Assembly (NCBI GenBank): GCA_035495435.1
Contig: DATJFV010000012.1
Span: 1 to 59,997, forward strand
Length of the DNA stretch: 59,997 nt
From: JBDSKH01 sp035495435
GTDB lineage: Bacteria; Actinomycetota; Actinomycetes; Actinomycetales; Microbacteriaceae
Direction: 5' to 3'
The translations under genes and the position numbers were made by a program. Each line of letters opens with the position of its first letter. Position 1 is the first letter of the stretch. Under the pieces are notes generated by a model. That model had not been told where the DNA came from. It did no database searches and saw nothing but the letters and a program-made list of their open reading frames with translations. Below are positions 1 through 7,080 of this stretch, in pieces.

Positions 1-129
1 TATCGACAAGTCTTCACCTCAAACGACGAACGAACCGCAGCCCTTGCACCCTGGCTCGAGCACTACAACACTCGACGCATCCACTCCGCACTCGGAGCCC
101 CACCGATCAGCCGAGTGTCACCAACGTGA
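1..129 (+). mobile_element. Transposase C-terminal fragment (IS481/IS3-like, integrase core), cut by window edge
   Basis: The first base is in frame and the frame runs 42 codons to a TGA. It ends in the tail typical of rve-type integrase cores: a WLEHYN segment, then RRIHSALG and PP-x3-R. This is the C-terminal end of an IS481- or IS3-family transposase; the DDE residues lie left of the window. The element probably ends a few bases after the stop, near 142, where the next frame begins to look like an unrelated protein. IS481 and IS3 tails are hard to tell apart from 42 residues. It is part of a decayed mobile region that continues to about 1.7 kb. Confidence 0.75.
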
Positions 130-142
130 CTGCCGAGTACAA

Positions 143-370
143 CTAGACCTCGCGCTGCGAAGGCTCGATCCCCCGCGTGCCGATCGGTTTGCCACGCTGA
201 TGGACGCCGACGATCAGAAGATCCGGCGCGAACTTGGGTTCTTGGTCGATCGGCGAAACAAAATCTCGCACGGACAGAGCGAGAGCGTGGCTCGGCGCAA
301 GTCGCTCGACCTCGCCGACATCGCGCTAACCATCGGGGACTGGATGACGGGCGAACTAGATCCCCGATAG
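143..370 (+). pseudogene. HEPN-type protein fragment, 5' end lost
   Basis: An open frame of about 75 codons ends at a TAG at 368-370 and has no credible start of its own. It carries the segment RRNKISHG, which fits the R-x4-H catalytic motif of HEPN ribonucleases (RiboL-PSP / MAE_28990 type), followed by a short C-terminal helix. HEPN proteins often act as toxins or abortive-infection effectors. The sequence begins right where the transposase tail ends, so the gene was probably truncated by insertion. The residue match is short, so the family call is moderate and activity is unlikely. An internal ATG at 200 could give a 56-residue peptide. Confidence 0.5.
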
Positions 371-372
371 GC

Positions 373-1077
373 CTAAACGACCATGCTCTCGCCCGGTGCA
401 GCTCCTTCATCATTCTCAACCACGTTGTCATCGTCGCCGGCGTTCGCCGTGCGCTTCGCTTTCATGCGAGCGACGCGCGCGGAACCTTGATAAACCTCGT
501 TGAGAATCTCGGACATTACGTCCAGCACCGCTTCGCAATCTTCCGGGCTGGAAGCCTCCACGAAGTCGCCGTGAGCCATGTCGTTCCCGAGGTACCGCAG
601 CTCATGTGCTGCATCGCGGGTGAATTCACGCACGAAACCGAGCTTGCAGAGCTCGTCTATCTTTTGGCTCAGCATTCCCTTGGTGATGCCCTTGTCCTTC
701 GATGTGGCCTCCACGACTGACCGCGCGACGAGCATTGCGCCGCGCAGCGAGCCAATCGAACGGCAGCGGAAGGCCTCATCTGCGGCGGACGCAATGTGAT
801 CTGGCACATCCGGAAATTCGCGGCCAGCGACCGCATCGGGTGTCCAGTCGATGGTCGCGTTCGCCCACATCCCCGGACTATTTCCCGCGTCCGGACGGCC
901 ACCGAAGTCACCCCACGCCTCGCCGATACTCAACCGCTTGCAGTGGCTACAGGCAAACGCCGCCTGGAACCGGTGACGCACGTTGCCCTGCTGCTTTGAG
1001 CTCCGGATAACTACGGCATCTCTGTGGAGCGTCATCGTTGAGTAAGCGGAACACCAGCCACACACTCGCGCCGTCAC
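373..1077 (-). CDS. DUF4145 domain-containing protein
   Basis: A 234-residue protein from a GTG start. The N-terminus holds two CxxC pairs (CGWC near residue 6 and CSHC near 43) that look like a small zinc ribbon. The rest matches DUF4145: an entry helix DVPDHIASAADEAFRC, a central LRGAMLVARSVVEA segment and the signature LRYLGNDMAHG, close in form to HEPN R-x-H elements. The last 30 residues are acidic and probably disordered. DUF4145 proteins often sit in defence islands and mobile elements, sometimes with restriction genes; their biochemical role is not established. The neighbours are a HEPN fragment and a replication pseudogene, which fits a degraded integrative element. The GTG keeps the first CxxC; the later ATG would lose it. 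Confidence 0.75.
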   Translation of the reverse strand: MTARVCGWCSAYSTMTLHRDAVVIRSSKQQGNVRHRFQAAFACSHCKRLSIGEAWGDFGGRPDAGNSPGMWANATIDWTPDAVAGREFPDVPDHIASAADEAFRCRSIGSLRGAMLVARSVVEATSKDKGITKGMLSQKIDELCKLGFVREFTRDAAHELRYLGNDMAHGDFVEASSPEDCEAVLDVMSEILNEVYQGSARVARMKAKRTANAGDDDNVVENDEGAAPGESMVV

Positions 1078-1089
1078 TGGGCCACCCTT

Positions 1090-1669
1090 CTTGAAGTGCC
1101 TCGAACATTAGCGCGATCGACTGACGGACGCTGAGGCTCGTTGGACCACAGGAACGCGGCAGCAGAGGCCGGCGCAACGGTCGCGTCGACCCAGTGCTTG
1201 CGCAGTTGCCGTTGCAGGGTGCGCGTAGCCCAGTGAACGACCAACCGGTGCGGGCCTGCGTCCGACGAGACCCGCTTACGACATGCGACCGCTAGCCGTA
1301 CCGGGAATGCACCAGCCCTCGGCAGTCCGGCGGATCGCAGTCGGGTGAGCAGCGGATCCAGCGCGCGTCCAGCTCGAGCGCGGCAAGATGTTACCACGCC
1401 TGATTGCGACCGCCCATCCCGTGACGAGTAACGTCCTTCATCACGTAGTTGAGCGCTTTCGACAGGTACCAGGACGTTCGAGCGCCGTCGCCGTCGCCGT
1501 CAGCGCGGAACGGATCGTCGGCGTCGGGTGCTTCGTGCCGCGCGATCCGAACGAGCAGCTTCAGGTGCAGCACGCCGCGGTCTTGCCACTCGCGAACGAG
1601 AAAGTACTCGAGCGAGTCACACTGGGCAAACACGACGGATGCGCGCGGCATTCGGTGATTATCGAGACC
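1090..1669 (-). pseudogene. RepSA-type replication initiator pseudogene with two in-frame stops
   Basis: Read on the minus strand in one frame, this stretch resembles the C-terminal half of actinobacterial replication initiators (RepSA family) of plasmids and integrative elements. From right to left it shows REWQDRGVLHLKLLVRI (family pattern REWQ-x-RG-x-H-x-H), SWYLSKALNYVMKDVT, a cysteine cluster IRCSPDCDPPDCRGL, then SHVVSGSRR and GWSFTGLR. TAA at 1391-1393 and TAG at 1292-1294 interrupt the frame without shifting it. No initiator N-terminus is visible. The middle histidine of the H-x-H motif appears as lysine (HLK), another sign of decay. It marks the remains of a plasmid or AICE-like element. 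The longest unbroken pieces (1391-1651 and 947-1177) should not be taken as separate genes. Confidence 0.7.
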
Positions 1670-1692
1670 CGCTAGGGGAGCCGGCCGAACCC

Positions 1693-2109
1693 ATGTCGAT
1701 CGTCCTGCAGTTCTTCGGGGATCTGTTTCTGACGGCGCTCACAACCGTGCCGTGGACCAATGGCGCGAAGTCGGATCGCAGAGCTATCGAAAAGGGAAGG
1801 GTGTACAGCGGGATTCGAGCGGTCGAGGGGCGCGTCCTCAACATCGGAACCGAATGGAGCACCGGGATCTGCGAGGTCACTCCCCGGCATCTCCGTTTCG
1901 TGCCTCGTATGGGAATCGTGGGCACGAGAGACATTCCGGTCGAGTCGGTGCGGCTTGCTGACCTGGGTGTGCGAGAAGGAGTGGATCTCGACTCCCGCCC
2001 GTCGACAGCTCTGCGTGTGACAACGCAGGCCGGGGACCTCTATTGGCAGATCCCCGTTCGAGTATTTGATGACGTGCTCAGCCGGCTCGAGGTTCAGGTC
2101 ACGCCGTAG
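1693..2109 (+). CDS. Hypothetical protein, 138 aa, possible PH-like fold
   Basis: I do not recognise this family with confidence. The ATG is preceded by a GGGGAG ribosome-binding site about ten bases upstream, which fixes the start. The protein opens with a short hydrophobic stretch (residues 3-19), then RRAIEKGRVYSGIRAVEG, a WSTGICEVTP segment and RDIPVESVRLADL. The alternation of short strands ending in a helix-forming C-terminus recalls GRAM/PH-like or DUF2550-like proteins, in which an N-terminal anchor carries a small beta domain. That similarity is an impression from pattern only. It follows the mobile-element remnants and may be the first gene of the native chromosome. The 214 bases to the next gene show no clear feature except an AATACT hexamer at 2311-2316. 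Confidence 0.55.
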   Translation: MSIVLQFFGDLFLTALTTVPWTNGAKSDRRAIEKGRVYSGIRAVEGRVLNIGTEWSTGICEVTPRHLRFVPRMGIVGTRDIPVESVRLADLGVREGVDLDSRPSTALRVTTQAGDLYWQIPVRVFDDVLSRLEVQVTP

Positions 2110-2323
2110 TGGCGGATGTCTCTGCCGGTGTCCACGTACGCGCGCCGAATCCGGATTATGACGCGAGGCTATTGGGTTCGTCGTTGTTCTTGAACTGCTG
2201 CGCGGCCGTGAACCACGGTCAGGCACAGCGAAGTGCAGGTCACTTCGGTACGAAGCGGTCCGTGTTCGAGGCGACTCTCGCCGTCGCGTCCACCTGTCCG
2301 ACACCCGGGCAATACTGGGGAAG

Positions 2324-2722
2324 GTGACCGCACTCGCCCCGTACTTCCTCTTTCCCGGCACCGCACGCGACGCCCTCACGTTCTACGCCTCCGTCTTCGG
2401 CGGCACTCTGGTGCTGAACACTTTCGGCGAGTTCAGCCGCACCGATGGCCCCGCGGATGCGATCGCGCACGGCATGCTGCAGGGCCCCGTCGAGCTGTTC
2501 GCCGCGGACGCCGGCGACGGGGACACCCCGGCGCACATCGAGGGGATGCACTTCTCGCTGCTGGGCACCGCCGACCCCGACACCCTGTACCGGTGGTTCG
2601 CCGGCCTCTCCGTCGGGGCGACGAAGGTCGACGAACTACAGCAACGACCGTGGGGCGACTACGACGGCACGCTCACCGATCGGTACGGGGTGCCGTGGCT
2701 GATCGGGTACCAGGTCGGGTAG
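2324..2722 (+). CDS. VOC-superfamily protein, PhnB-like
   Basis: A 132-residue single-domain protein of the vicinal-oxygen-chelate fold in the PhnB / 3-demethylubiquinone methyltransferase-like group (COG2764). It shows the opening YFLFPGTARDALTFYASVFGG, the glycine-rich middle and the closing DRYGVPWLIGYQ. Members bind metals poorly and have few known substrates; the methyltransferase name common in databases is historical. The GTG start is eight bases after an AATACT hexamer at 2311-2316, so a leaderless transcript is possible, while GGGGAAGG just upstream could also serve as a ribosome-binding site. It converges on the methyltransferase gene to the right, with only seven bases between stops. 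Function beyond the fold is not predictable here. Confidence 0.85.
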   Translation: MTALAPYFLFPGTARDALTFYASVFGGTLVLNTFGEFSRTDGPADAIAHGMLQGPVELFAADAGDGDTPAHIEGMHFSLLGTADPDTLYRWFAGLSVGATKVDELQQRPWGDYDGTLTDRYGVPWLIGYQVG

Positions 2723-2729
2723 GGCAGGG

Positions 2730-3344
2730 TCAGTTCTTCCGGGCGCGGACGAGCTCCACGGCGCCCGCACGGCTGCGGCGCGACTCGAGCACGTCGAACC
2801 CCGCAGCGCGCACGACGGGCATCTGGCGGCGGGTGAAATGCTCCCCGGCGAGCGGGATCGTCACCCGCTCCACCAGCCACTGCAGCGCCCAGACCGGCGG
2901 CCACGTGCTGCCGACATGGTCGAACAACAGAAGCTCACCGCCGGGGCGCAACACGCGCCGCATCTCGGCGACCGCGGCATCCGGATGCGGAATCGAACAC
3001 AGCCCCAGCTCGCACACGACCGTGTCGAAAGACGCGTCGTCGAATGGCAGATGCTCGGCGTCACCGATCACGAGATCGAGGTCGCGCCCCAGGTCGGCGG
3101 CGCGGCGACGGGCGAACGCGGCCATCTCATCCGTCAGGTCAAGGCCGGTCACATCGACGTCGTCGGCATAGAACGGCAGGCTGCGGCCGGTGCCGATCGC
3201 CACCTCCAGCACGCGGCCCCGCGCACGCGCGCCGACCCACTCGCGGGCCCCGGCGAAGATCCAGCGCTCGGTGCCGGCGATCGAACGGTCGTAGCCCTCG
3301 GCGGCTCGCCGCCACACCCGCCGTTGCCGCTCAGTCGCGTCCAC
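2730..3344 (-). CDS. Class I SAM-dependent methyltransferase (UbiE/Methyltransf_11 type)
   Basis: A 204-residue protein with the ordered motifs of class I methyltransferases: motif I VLEVAIGTGRSLPFY around residue 46, the acidic VTGLDLT at strand beta-2, GDAEHLPF, DTVVCELGLCSI and the post-motif RRVLRPGGELLLFDH. The first 40 residues carry the RVWRRAAEGYDR element common to UbiE-like enzymes. The methyl acceptor is unknown; similar actinobacterial proteins act on small molecules, quinones or phospholipids. The start is GTG at 3344, exactly six bases after TACCCT on the minus strand, so translation is likely leaderless. It stands alone, diverging from the PIN-domain gene. Confidence 0.9.
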   Translation of the reverse strand: MDATERQRRVWRRAAEGYDRSIAGTERWIFAGAREWVGARARGRVLEVAIGTGRSLPFYADDVDVTGLDLTDEMAAFARRRAADLGRDLDLVIGDAEHLPFDDASFDTVVCELGLCSIPHPDAAVAEMRRVLRPGGELLLFDHVGSTWPPVWALQWLVERVTIPLAGEHFTRRQMPVVRAAGFDVLESRRSRAGAVELVRARKN

Positions 3345-3350
3345 GAGCCC

Positions 3351-3356
3351 AGGGTA
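3351..3356 (-). promoter_or_regulatory. -10 hexamer TACCCT for leaderless methyltransferase gene
   Basis: TACCCT on the minus strand, six bases (GGGCTC), then the GTG at 3344. The predicted +1 is the first base of the start codon. No convincing -35 is visible. Confidence 0.5.
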
Positions 3357-3393
3357 CTTACGCCGGCCCCCCGCAGCGCGGCACTATGGCCGC

Positions 3394-3783
3394 ATGAGAT
3401 ACGGGATCGACGCGCCCACCGCGGTGCGGCTCGTCCGCGAAGGCATCCAGCCCGAGCACCAGCTCGTCGCGCCGAGCGTGCTGCGCTCCGACGCGATGGC
3501 GCTGCTGTACGCGCAAGTCACGCGCGGCAGCACCTCCGAGAAAGACGCCCGCGAACTGCTCGAACGCCTCGCCAGCCTCAAGGTGCGGGCCCTCGGCGAC
3601 CGGGTTTCGCGCGCCACCGCGTGGAAGCTGGCGCGCGAGCACGGCTGGGACGATCCGTCGGAGGCCGAATACATCGCCGTCACGAAACTGCAGGCGGATG
3701 CGCTGGTCACCCTCGACCCCGAGCTGCGGCGCCGCGCGCACGGGCTGGTCGAGCTCGCCGACTACTCCGCGTTGCTGGGGTAG
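3394..3783 (+). CDS. VapC-like PIN-domain protein without adjacent antitoxin
   Basis: A 129-residue protein resembling actinobacterial PIN-domain (VapC-type) ribonuclease toxins. The features are LVAPSVLRSDAMALLY with the first acidic residue, the KVRALGDRVSRATAWKLA helix pair, GWDDPSEAEYIAV with clustered acids, and LQADALVTLDPEL with the final aspartate. PIN toxins cleave RNA in a magnesium site of three or four acids. No VapB-type antitoxin gene precedes it: the upstream neighbour is a divergent methyltransferase 50 bases away. It lies 55 bases upstream of a complete Phd/RelE pair, so it may be an orphan or a housekeeping PIN protein. CACTAT at 3382-3387 sits six bases before the ATG and could be its -10. 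Confidence 0.7.
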   Translation: MRYGIDAPTAVRLVREGIQPEHQLVAPSVLRSDAMALLYAQVTRGSTSEKDARELLERLASLKVRALGDRVSRATAWKLAREHGWDDPSEAEYIAVTKLQADALVTLDPELRRRAHGLVELADYSALLG

Positions 3784-3799
3784 ACATCGACCTTTGTAC

Positions 3800-3825
3800 C
3801 GAAATGCAACTGTGTACACATTTCG
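3800..3825. promoter_or_regulatory. Operator-like nested palindromes upstream of the antitoxin gene
   Basis: CGAAATG at 3800-3806 is matched by CATTTCG at 3819-3825, and the perfect 10-bp palindrome TGTGTACACA lies between them at 3811-3820. The -10 of the antitoxin gene follows directly. Phd and RelB antitoxins repress their own operons through such palindromes, so this is the likely autoregulatory site. Seen in sequence; binding is inferred. Confidence 0.6.
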
Positions 3826-3826
3826 C

Positions 3827-3832
3827 TATGAT
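3827..3832 (+). promoter_or_regulatory. -10 hexamer TATGAT for the leaderless toxin-antitoxin operon
   Basis: TATGAT, six bases, then the ATG of the antitoxin gene at 3839. The predicted +1 coincides with the start codon and there is no ribosome-binding site. It abuts the palindromic operator. Confidence 0.6.
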
Positions 3833-3838
3833 GGGCTG

Positions 3839-4090
3839 ATGAACACCGTGACCACTCGGCAGCTGCGCGACGAACTCTCCGATGTGCTCGGACGGGCGGC
3901 ATTTGGACACGAACGGGTCGGGATCACCCGGCACGGCAAGCTCGCAGCGGTCGTGATCAGCGTCGATGACCTGAACCTGCTTGAAGAGCTGGAGATGGCT
4001 CGCGACGTCGCCGACTTCGCCTCTGCAAAACGCTCCGACGACGGCGGGCGCGTGAGCCTGGACGAACTCGAGGCTGAGCTGCCCGCTTGA
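3839..4090 (+). CDS. Phd/YefM-family antitoxin
   Basis: An 83-residue protein opening MNTVTTRQLRDELSDVLGRA, the N-terminal strand-helix DNA-binding unit of Phd/YefM antitoxins, followed by VGITRHGKLAAVVISVDDL, which is the conserved core of that fold. The C-terminal 35 residues are acidic and flexible (EELEMARD to ELEAELPA) and would wrap the toxin. The family neutralises RelE or Doc toxins and represses its own promoter. The stop codon overlaps the TTG start of the RelE-like toxin, the usual order of antitoxin then toxin. A -10 hexamer and a palindromic operator lie directly upstream. An in-frame ATG further upstream would cross the operator and is not favoured. Confidence 0.9.
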   Translation: MNTVTTRQLRDELSDVLGRAAFGHERVGITRHGKLAAVVISVDDLNLLEELEMARDVADFASAKRSDDGGRVSLDELEAELPA

Positions 4091-4347
4091 GTTACACGGT
4101 CGAACTGACGACGGCCGCTGCGCGTCAACTGCGCAAGATCGAGCCGACGACACGACGTCGGCTGCTCCTCGCGCTACGGGGTCTGGAGACGGATCCGCGC
4201 CCTCACGGCTGTCGAAAGCTCGCGGGCTACGACGACGCGTGGCGGGTGCGTGTCGGCGACTTCCGCATCCTCTACGAGGTGCACGACACGGTGCTGACCG
4301 TGACCGTCTTCCGCCTCGGTAACCGTCGCGACATCTACGACGCCTGA
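4087..4347 (+). CDS. RelE/ParE-family toxin
   Basis: An 86-residue protein with the RelE fold pattern: SYTVELTTAAARQLRKIEP at the start, an LLLALRGLETDPRPHGCRKLAG loop, then WRVRVGDFRILYEV and the closing VTVFRLGNRRDIYDA. The arginines and C-terminal tyrosine are those expected of ribosome-dependent mRNA interferases or the related ParE group. The start is TTG at 4087, overlapping the antitoxin TGA, which gives tight translational coupling. The pair is complete and looks functional. Whether it is a RelE-type RNase or a ParE-type gyrase inhibitor cannot be settled by eye; WRVRVGDFRILYEV favours RelE. Confidence 0.9.
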   Translation: MSYTVELTTAAARQLRKIEPTTRRRLLLALRGLETDPRPHGCRKLAGYDDAWRVRVGDFRILYEVHDTVLTVTVFRLGNRRDIYDA

Positions 4348-4382
4348 CACCGTCCTCGCACGAGACCCCGCGCACCCGCGAC

Positions 4383-4388
4383 TAGTGT
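4383..4388 (+). promoter_or_regulatory. -10 hexamer TAGTGT for leaderless transporter gene
   Basis: TAGTGT, six bases (CATCCC), then the GTG at 4395. There is no ribosome-binding site, so a leaderless mRNA is predicted. Confidence 0.5.
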
Positions 4389-4394
4389 CATCCC

Positions 4395-5546
4395 GTGCGC
4401 ATCGCGATCCTCGGAGCCGTGCTCCTGGTCGTCGGGGGCATCGCGATCGCCACCGGCATCCTTCCGCCGGATGCCGCCCTCGCCGTCGCCGAACGCGTCT
4501 GGCCGGTGCTGCTGTTCGCCGTCGCCGTCACCATCGTCGCCGAACTGGCCGCCGAGGCAGGCGTGTTCGCCGCGATCGCCGAGCGGCTCGCGCGGTTCGG
4601 GCTGCGGCGGGCGTGGATGCTGTGGCTGCTGGTCGTGCTGCTGGCGGTCGCGAGCACCATCTTCCTGTCGCTCGACACCACCGCGGTGCTGCTGACTCCC
4701 GTCGTCGTGCTGCTGGCCCGGCACAACGGGTTGCCGCCGCTGCCGTTCGCGCTGACCACCGTGTGGCTGGCCAACTGCGCGTCACTGCTGCTGCCCGTGT
4801 CGAACCTCACCAACCTGCTCGCCGAACACGCCCTCGGGTTCTCCGACCCCGGCCGGTTCGCCGCCCTCATGGCCGCCCCCGCGATCGTCGCCATCGTCGT
4901 GCCGTGCATCGCGATCGCCGTCCTCACCCGATCGACCCTGGCGATGCGGTACGAACCGGCCACGGCACCGCCCGTCGCCGACCGTCCGCTGTTCCTGGTG
5001 TCGGCCGTCGTCGTCGCGGCTCTGCTGCCGTTGCTGGTCAGCGGGATGCCGGTGTGGATCCCGGCATGCGTGGCGGCGGCGGTGCTGGTGGTGGCGTTCG
5101 CGATCCGCCGGCGCCCGGCGCTGCGGTTCGGGTTGATCCCGTGGCAGCTGGTGCTGTTCGCGTCGGGCCTGTTCCTGGTCGTCGAGGCGGGGCACGAGGT
5201 CGGACTGACGGCCCTGCTGAGCGGCGTGGCCGGCGGCGGCGAGGATCCGCTCGCGCTGCTGCGGCTCGCGTTCACCGGGCTCATCGGTGCGAACGGAATC
5301 GACAACCTGCCCGCGTACCTGGCGCTGGAACCGGTCGCCGCATCCCCCACCCGCATCGCCGCCCTGCTGATCGGCGTCAACGCCGGCCCGCTCATCACCC
5401 CGTGGGCGTCACTGGCGACCCTGCTCTGGCACCAGCGCCTCGTGACCCTGGGGGTCGAGCTGCGCTGGTCGCGCTACATGCTGCTGGGCCTGGTGGTCGC
5501 GCCGGTCACCGTGGCGCTCGCCACGCTCGCGCTCGCGCTGGTCTAG
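4395..5546 (+). CDS. SLC13 / ArsB-type (ion transporter superfamily) membrane transporter
   Basis: A 383-residue, very hydrophobic protein with about ten membrane segments. It carries the ion-transporter hallmarks STIFLSLDTTAVLLTPVVV (residues near 95-113) and, in the second half, GANGIDNLPAYLAL and GVNAGPLITPWASLATLLW, the paired re-entrant loops typical of SLC13/DASS and ArsB permeases. Substrates in this superfamily include dicarboxylates, citrate, sulfate and arsenite. No arsenic genes (arsR, arsC) are near, so arsenite is not supported. It is a single-gene unit starting with GTG at 4395 and converging on the metallopeptidase gene. The substrate is unknown. Confidence 0.8.
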   Translation: MRIAILGAVLLVVGGIAIATGILPPDAALAVAERVWPVLLFAVAVTIVAELAAEAGVFAAIAERLARFGLRRAWMLWLLVVLLAVASTIFLSLDTTAVLLTPVVVLLARHNGLPPLPFALTTVWLANCASLLLPVSNLTNLLAEHALGFSDPGRFAALMAAPAIVAIVVPCIAIAVLTRSTLAMRYEPATAPPVADRPLFLVSAVVVAALLPLLVSGMPVWIPACVAAAVLVVAFAIRRRPALRFGLIPWQLVLFASGLFLVVEAGHEVGLTALLSGVAGGGEDPLALLRLAFTGLIGANGIDNLPAYLALEPVAASPTRIAALLIGVNAGPLITPWASLATLLWHQRLVTLGVELRWSRYMLLGLVVAPVTVALATLALALV

Positions 5547-5556
5547 GCGGGCGCGG

Positions 5557-6411
5557 CTAGAGGTCGGAGGCGCTCGCCCCGAACGTGTCGCACGACTGCA
5601 CGCCCGAGGTGTAGCCGGTCGTGAACCACTTCTGCCGCGACTCGCTCGAGCCGTGCGTCCAGGTCTCGGGCTGCACCTGGCCCTGCGTCGTCTCCTGGAT
5701 GTTGTCGTCACCCACCGCGGATGCCGCGCTCAGCGCGTCACGCATCTGGGCATCCGTCGGGGGTTTCAGGAACGCGTCCGGCCCGGTCGACGCGCCCTTG
5801 ATCCAGGCGCCCGCGAAGCAGTCCGCCTGCAGTTCGAGCCGCACCCCATCGGATGCCGGACCGGTGGTCTGCAGGTCGAGGCCGTTCATCAGACCGGTGA
5901 TGTTCTGGATGTGGTGACCCCACTCGTGCCCGACGACATAGAGCTGGGCGAGCGGCCCGGCGGTCGAGCCGAACTGGCTGCGCAGCTGGTCGAAGAACGC
6001 GGTGTCCACATAGATCTGCTGATCGGGCGGGCAGTAGAACGGGCCGACCGCGCTCGACGCGGTGCCGCACCCGGTGCTGGTGGCGCCGGTGAACAGGTTG
6101 ATCTTCGTCGGAGTCGCGCCGTCGAGGGTGTCGGCCCAGAACGCCTCGAGCGACGCCGCGGCGCCCTTCATGCGGCAGTCGAGATCCTCGTTGGCGTCCT
6201 GGCCGGTCTGGCACTGGTCGAGCGACGTCTCCTCCACAGGGCCCGGAGCGCCGCCTCCGCCCACCAGTCCCGTGAGGTCGACCCCCAGCAGCTGGCCGAT
6301 CAGGAAGATGGCCAGTATGCCCAGGCCACCTCCACCGATCCCGATCGCCGTGTTGCGCCCGCGCCTGCTGGTGCGGCCGCCCGAGATGTCAGAGCCCTCG
6401 TTGAAGGTCAT
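5557..6411 (-). CDS. Neutral zinc metallopeptidase (YpfJ / Zn_peptidase family)
   Basis: A 284-residue membrane-anchored peptidase. A basic N-terminus (TSRRGRN) is followed by one glycine-rich transmembrane segment (residues about 22-45). The extracytoplasmic domain carries GHEWGHHIQ near residue 161, containing the HExxH zinc motif, and a downstream ELQADCFAGAW element whose glutamate or aspartate would be the third ligand. These are the marks of the putative neutral zinc metallopeptidase family (pfam04228). Physiological substrates are unknown. Two cysteine pairs suggest disulphides outside the membrane. The ATG lies exactly six bases after TAGCGT, so the transcript is probably leaderless. 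It is followed upstream by a lipoprotein gene in the same direction. Confidence 0.92.
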   Translation of the reverse strand: MTFNEGSDISGGRTSRRGRNTAIGIGGGGLGILAIFLIGQLLGVDLTGLVGGGGAPGPVEETSLDQCQTGQDANEDLDCRMKGAAASLEAFWADTLDGATPTKINLFTGATSTGCGTASSAVGPFYCPPDQQIYVDTAFFDQLRSQFGSTAGPLAQLYVVGHEWGHHIQNITGLMNGLDLQTTGPASDGVRLELQADCFAGAWIKGASTGPDAFLKPPTDAQMRDALSAASAVGDDNIQETTQGQVQPETWTHGSSESRQKWFTTGYTSGVQSCDTFGASASDL

Positions 6412-6417
6412 GGCGTA

Positions 6418-6423
6418 ACGCTA
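6418..6423 (-). promoter_or_regulatory. -10 hexamer TAGCGT for leaderless metallopeptidase gene
   Basis: TAGCGT on the minus strand, six bases (TACGCC), then the ATG at 6411. Confidence 0.5.
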
Positions 6424-6434
6424 GCCGCCTCCGC

Positions 6435-6983
6435 TCAACGCTCCCAGGTCGTCATGGTGTCGATCGCCTGCTTCGTCAGGTCGAGGAAGCCCTGCACCTC
6501 GGCCTCGCAGCCATCGCCACCGAGCACGTAGTAGCAGTGGTCGATCACGTCGCTGCCGTTGTCCGACGCGGCCTGGATCGCGTCGACCGTCGGCTGCAGC
6601 GCGGTCAGACCCGAGTAGTCGCCGCTGGCGAAGTCCTCGGCGCTCCACGGGCTGAAGTCGAACACGGTCTTCACGCCGTTGACCTTCTGCAAAGTGGTGA
6701 GCACGCCCTCGACGCAGGGGCCCTCGGCTCCGGATGCCGCATCGGCCGCCGTGCAGGCACCGGTGTAGTCGGCGTACTGGGTCTCGAGCTCGGCGCGCGC
6801 TGTCTGCAGCGCGTCGAGGGTCTCGGGCGAGTCGATCGAGAACTCGAGGTCACTCAGCGAGACCACCGCGGGAGCCGTCGGGGTCGGGGTGTCGTCGGCG
6901 GGTGCCGGGGCAGGGGAGGTGCAGCCGGCCAGCAGCAACGTCGCGGCGGCCGCCGTCAGCAGAACGAGTCGAGGAGCGGTCAT
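6435..6983 (-). CDS. Predicted lipoprotein of unknown function
   Basis: A 182-residue protein with a lipoprotein signal: MTAPR, a hydrophobic core and the lipobox LLAGC, with the lipidated cysteine at residue 21. A short Pro/Ala/Thr linker follows, then a mainly helical domain with four more cysteines (GACTAADA, GPCVEG, DHCYYVLGGDGCEAE) that could form two disulphides. I do not recognise the family. It would be anchored to the outer face of the membrane. The ATG sits exactly six bases after TATCCT, supporting this start. It lies 23 bases upstream of the zinc peptidase gene, but that gene has its own -10, so the two need not form one operon. Confidence 0.75.
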   Translation of the reverse strand: MTAPRLVLLTAAAATLLLAGCTSPAPAPADDTPTPTAPAVVSLSDLEFSIDSPETLDALQTARAELETQYADYTGACTAADAASGAEGPCVEGVLTTLQKVNGVKTVFDFSPWSAEDFASGDYSGLTALQPTVDAIQAASDNGSDVIDHCYYVLGGDGCEAEVQGFLDLTKQAIDTMTTWER

Positions 6984-6989
6984 GCGTCG

Positions 6990-6995
6990 AGGATA
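6990..6995 (-). promoter_or_regulatory. -10 hexamer TATCCT for leaderless lipoprotein gene
   Basis: TATCCT on the minus strand, six bases, then the ATG at 6983. Confidence 0.5.
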
Positions 6996-7080
6996 TCGGC
7001 GCGCGGAGGCCGATCCGCACGCCCTGGGGCCTCCGAACTCGTAGTGTCATCTCTGCACGTCCACCCGATGGGAGACCCAC

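Noticed and set aside
1391..1651. 86-codon minus-strand frame as a separate small gene
   Set aside because: It is one segment of the RepSA pseudogene, continuing in phase beyond the stop at 1391.
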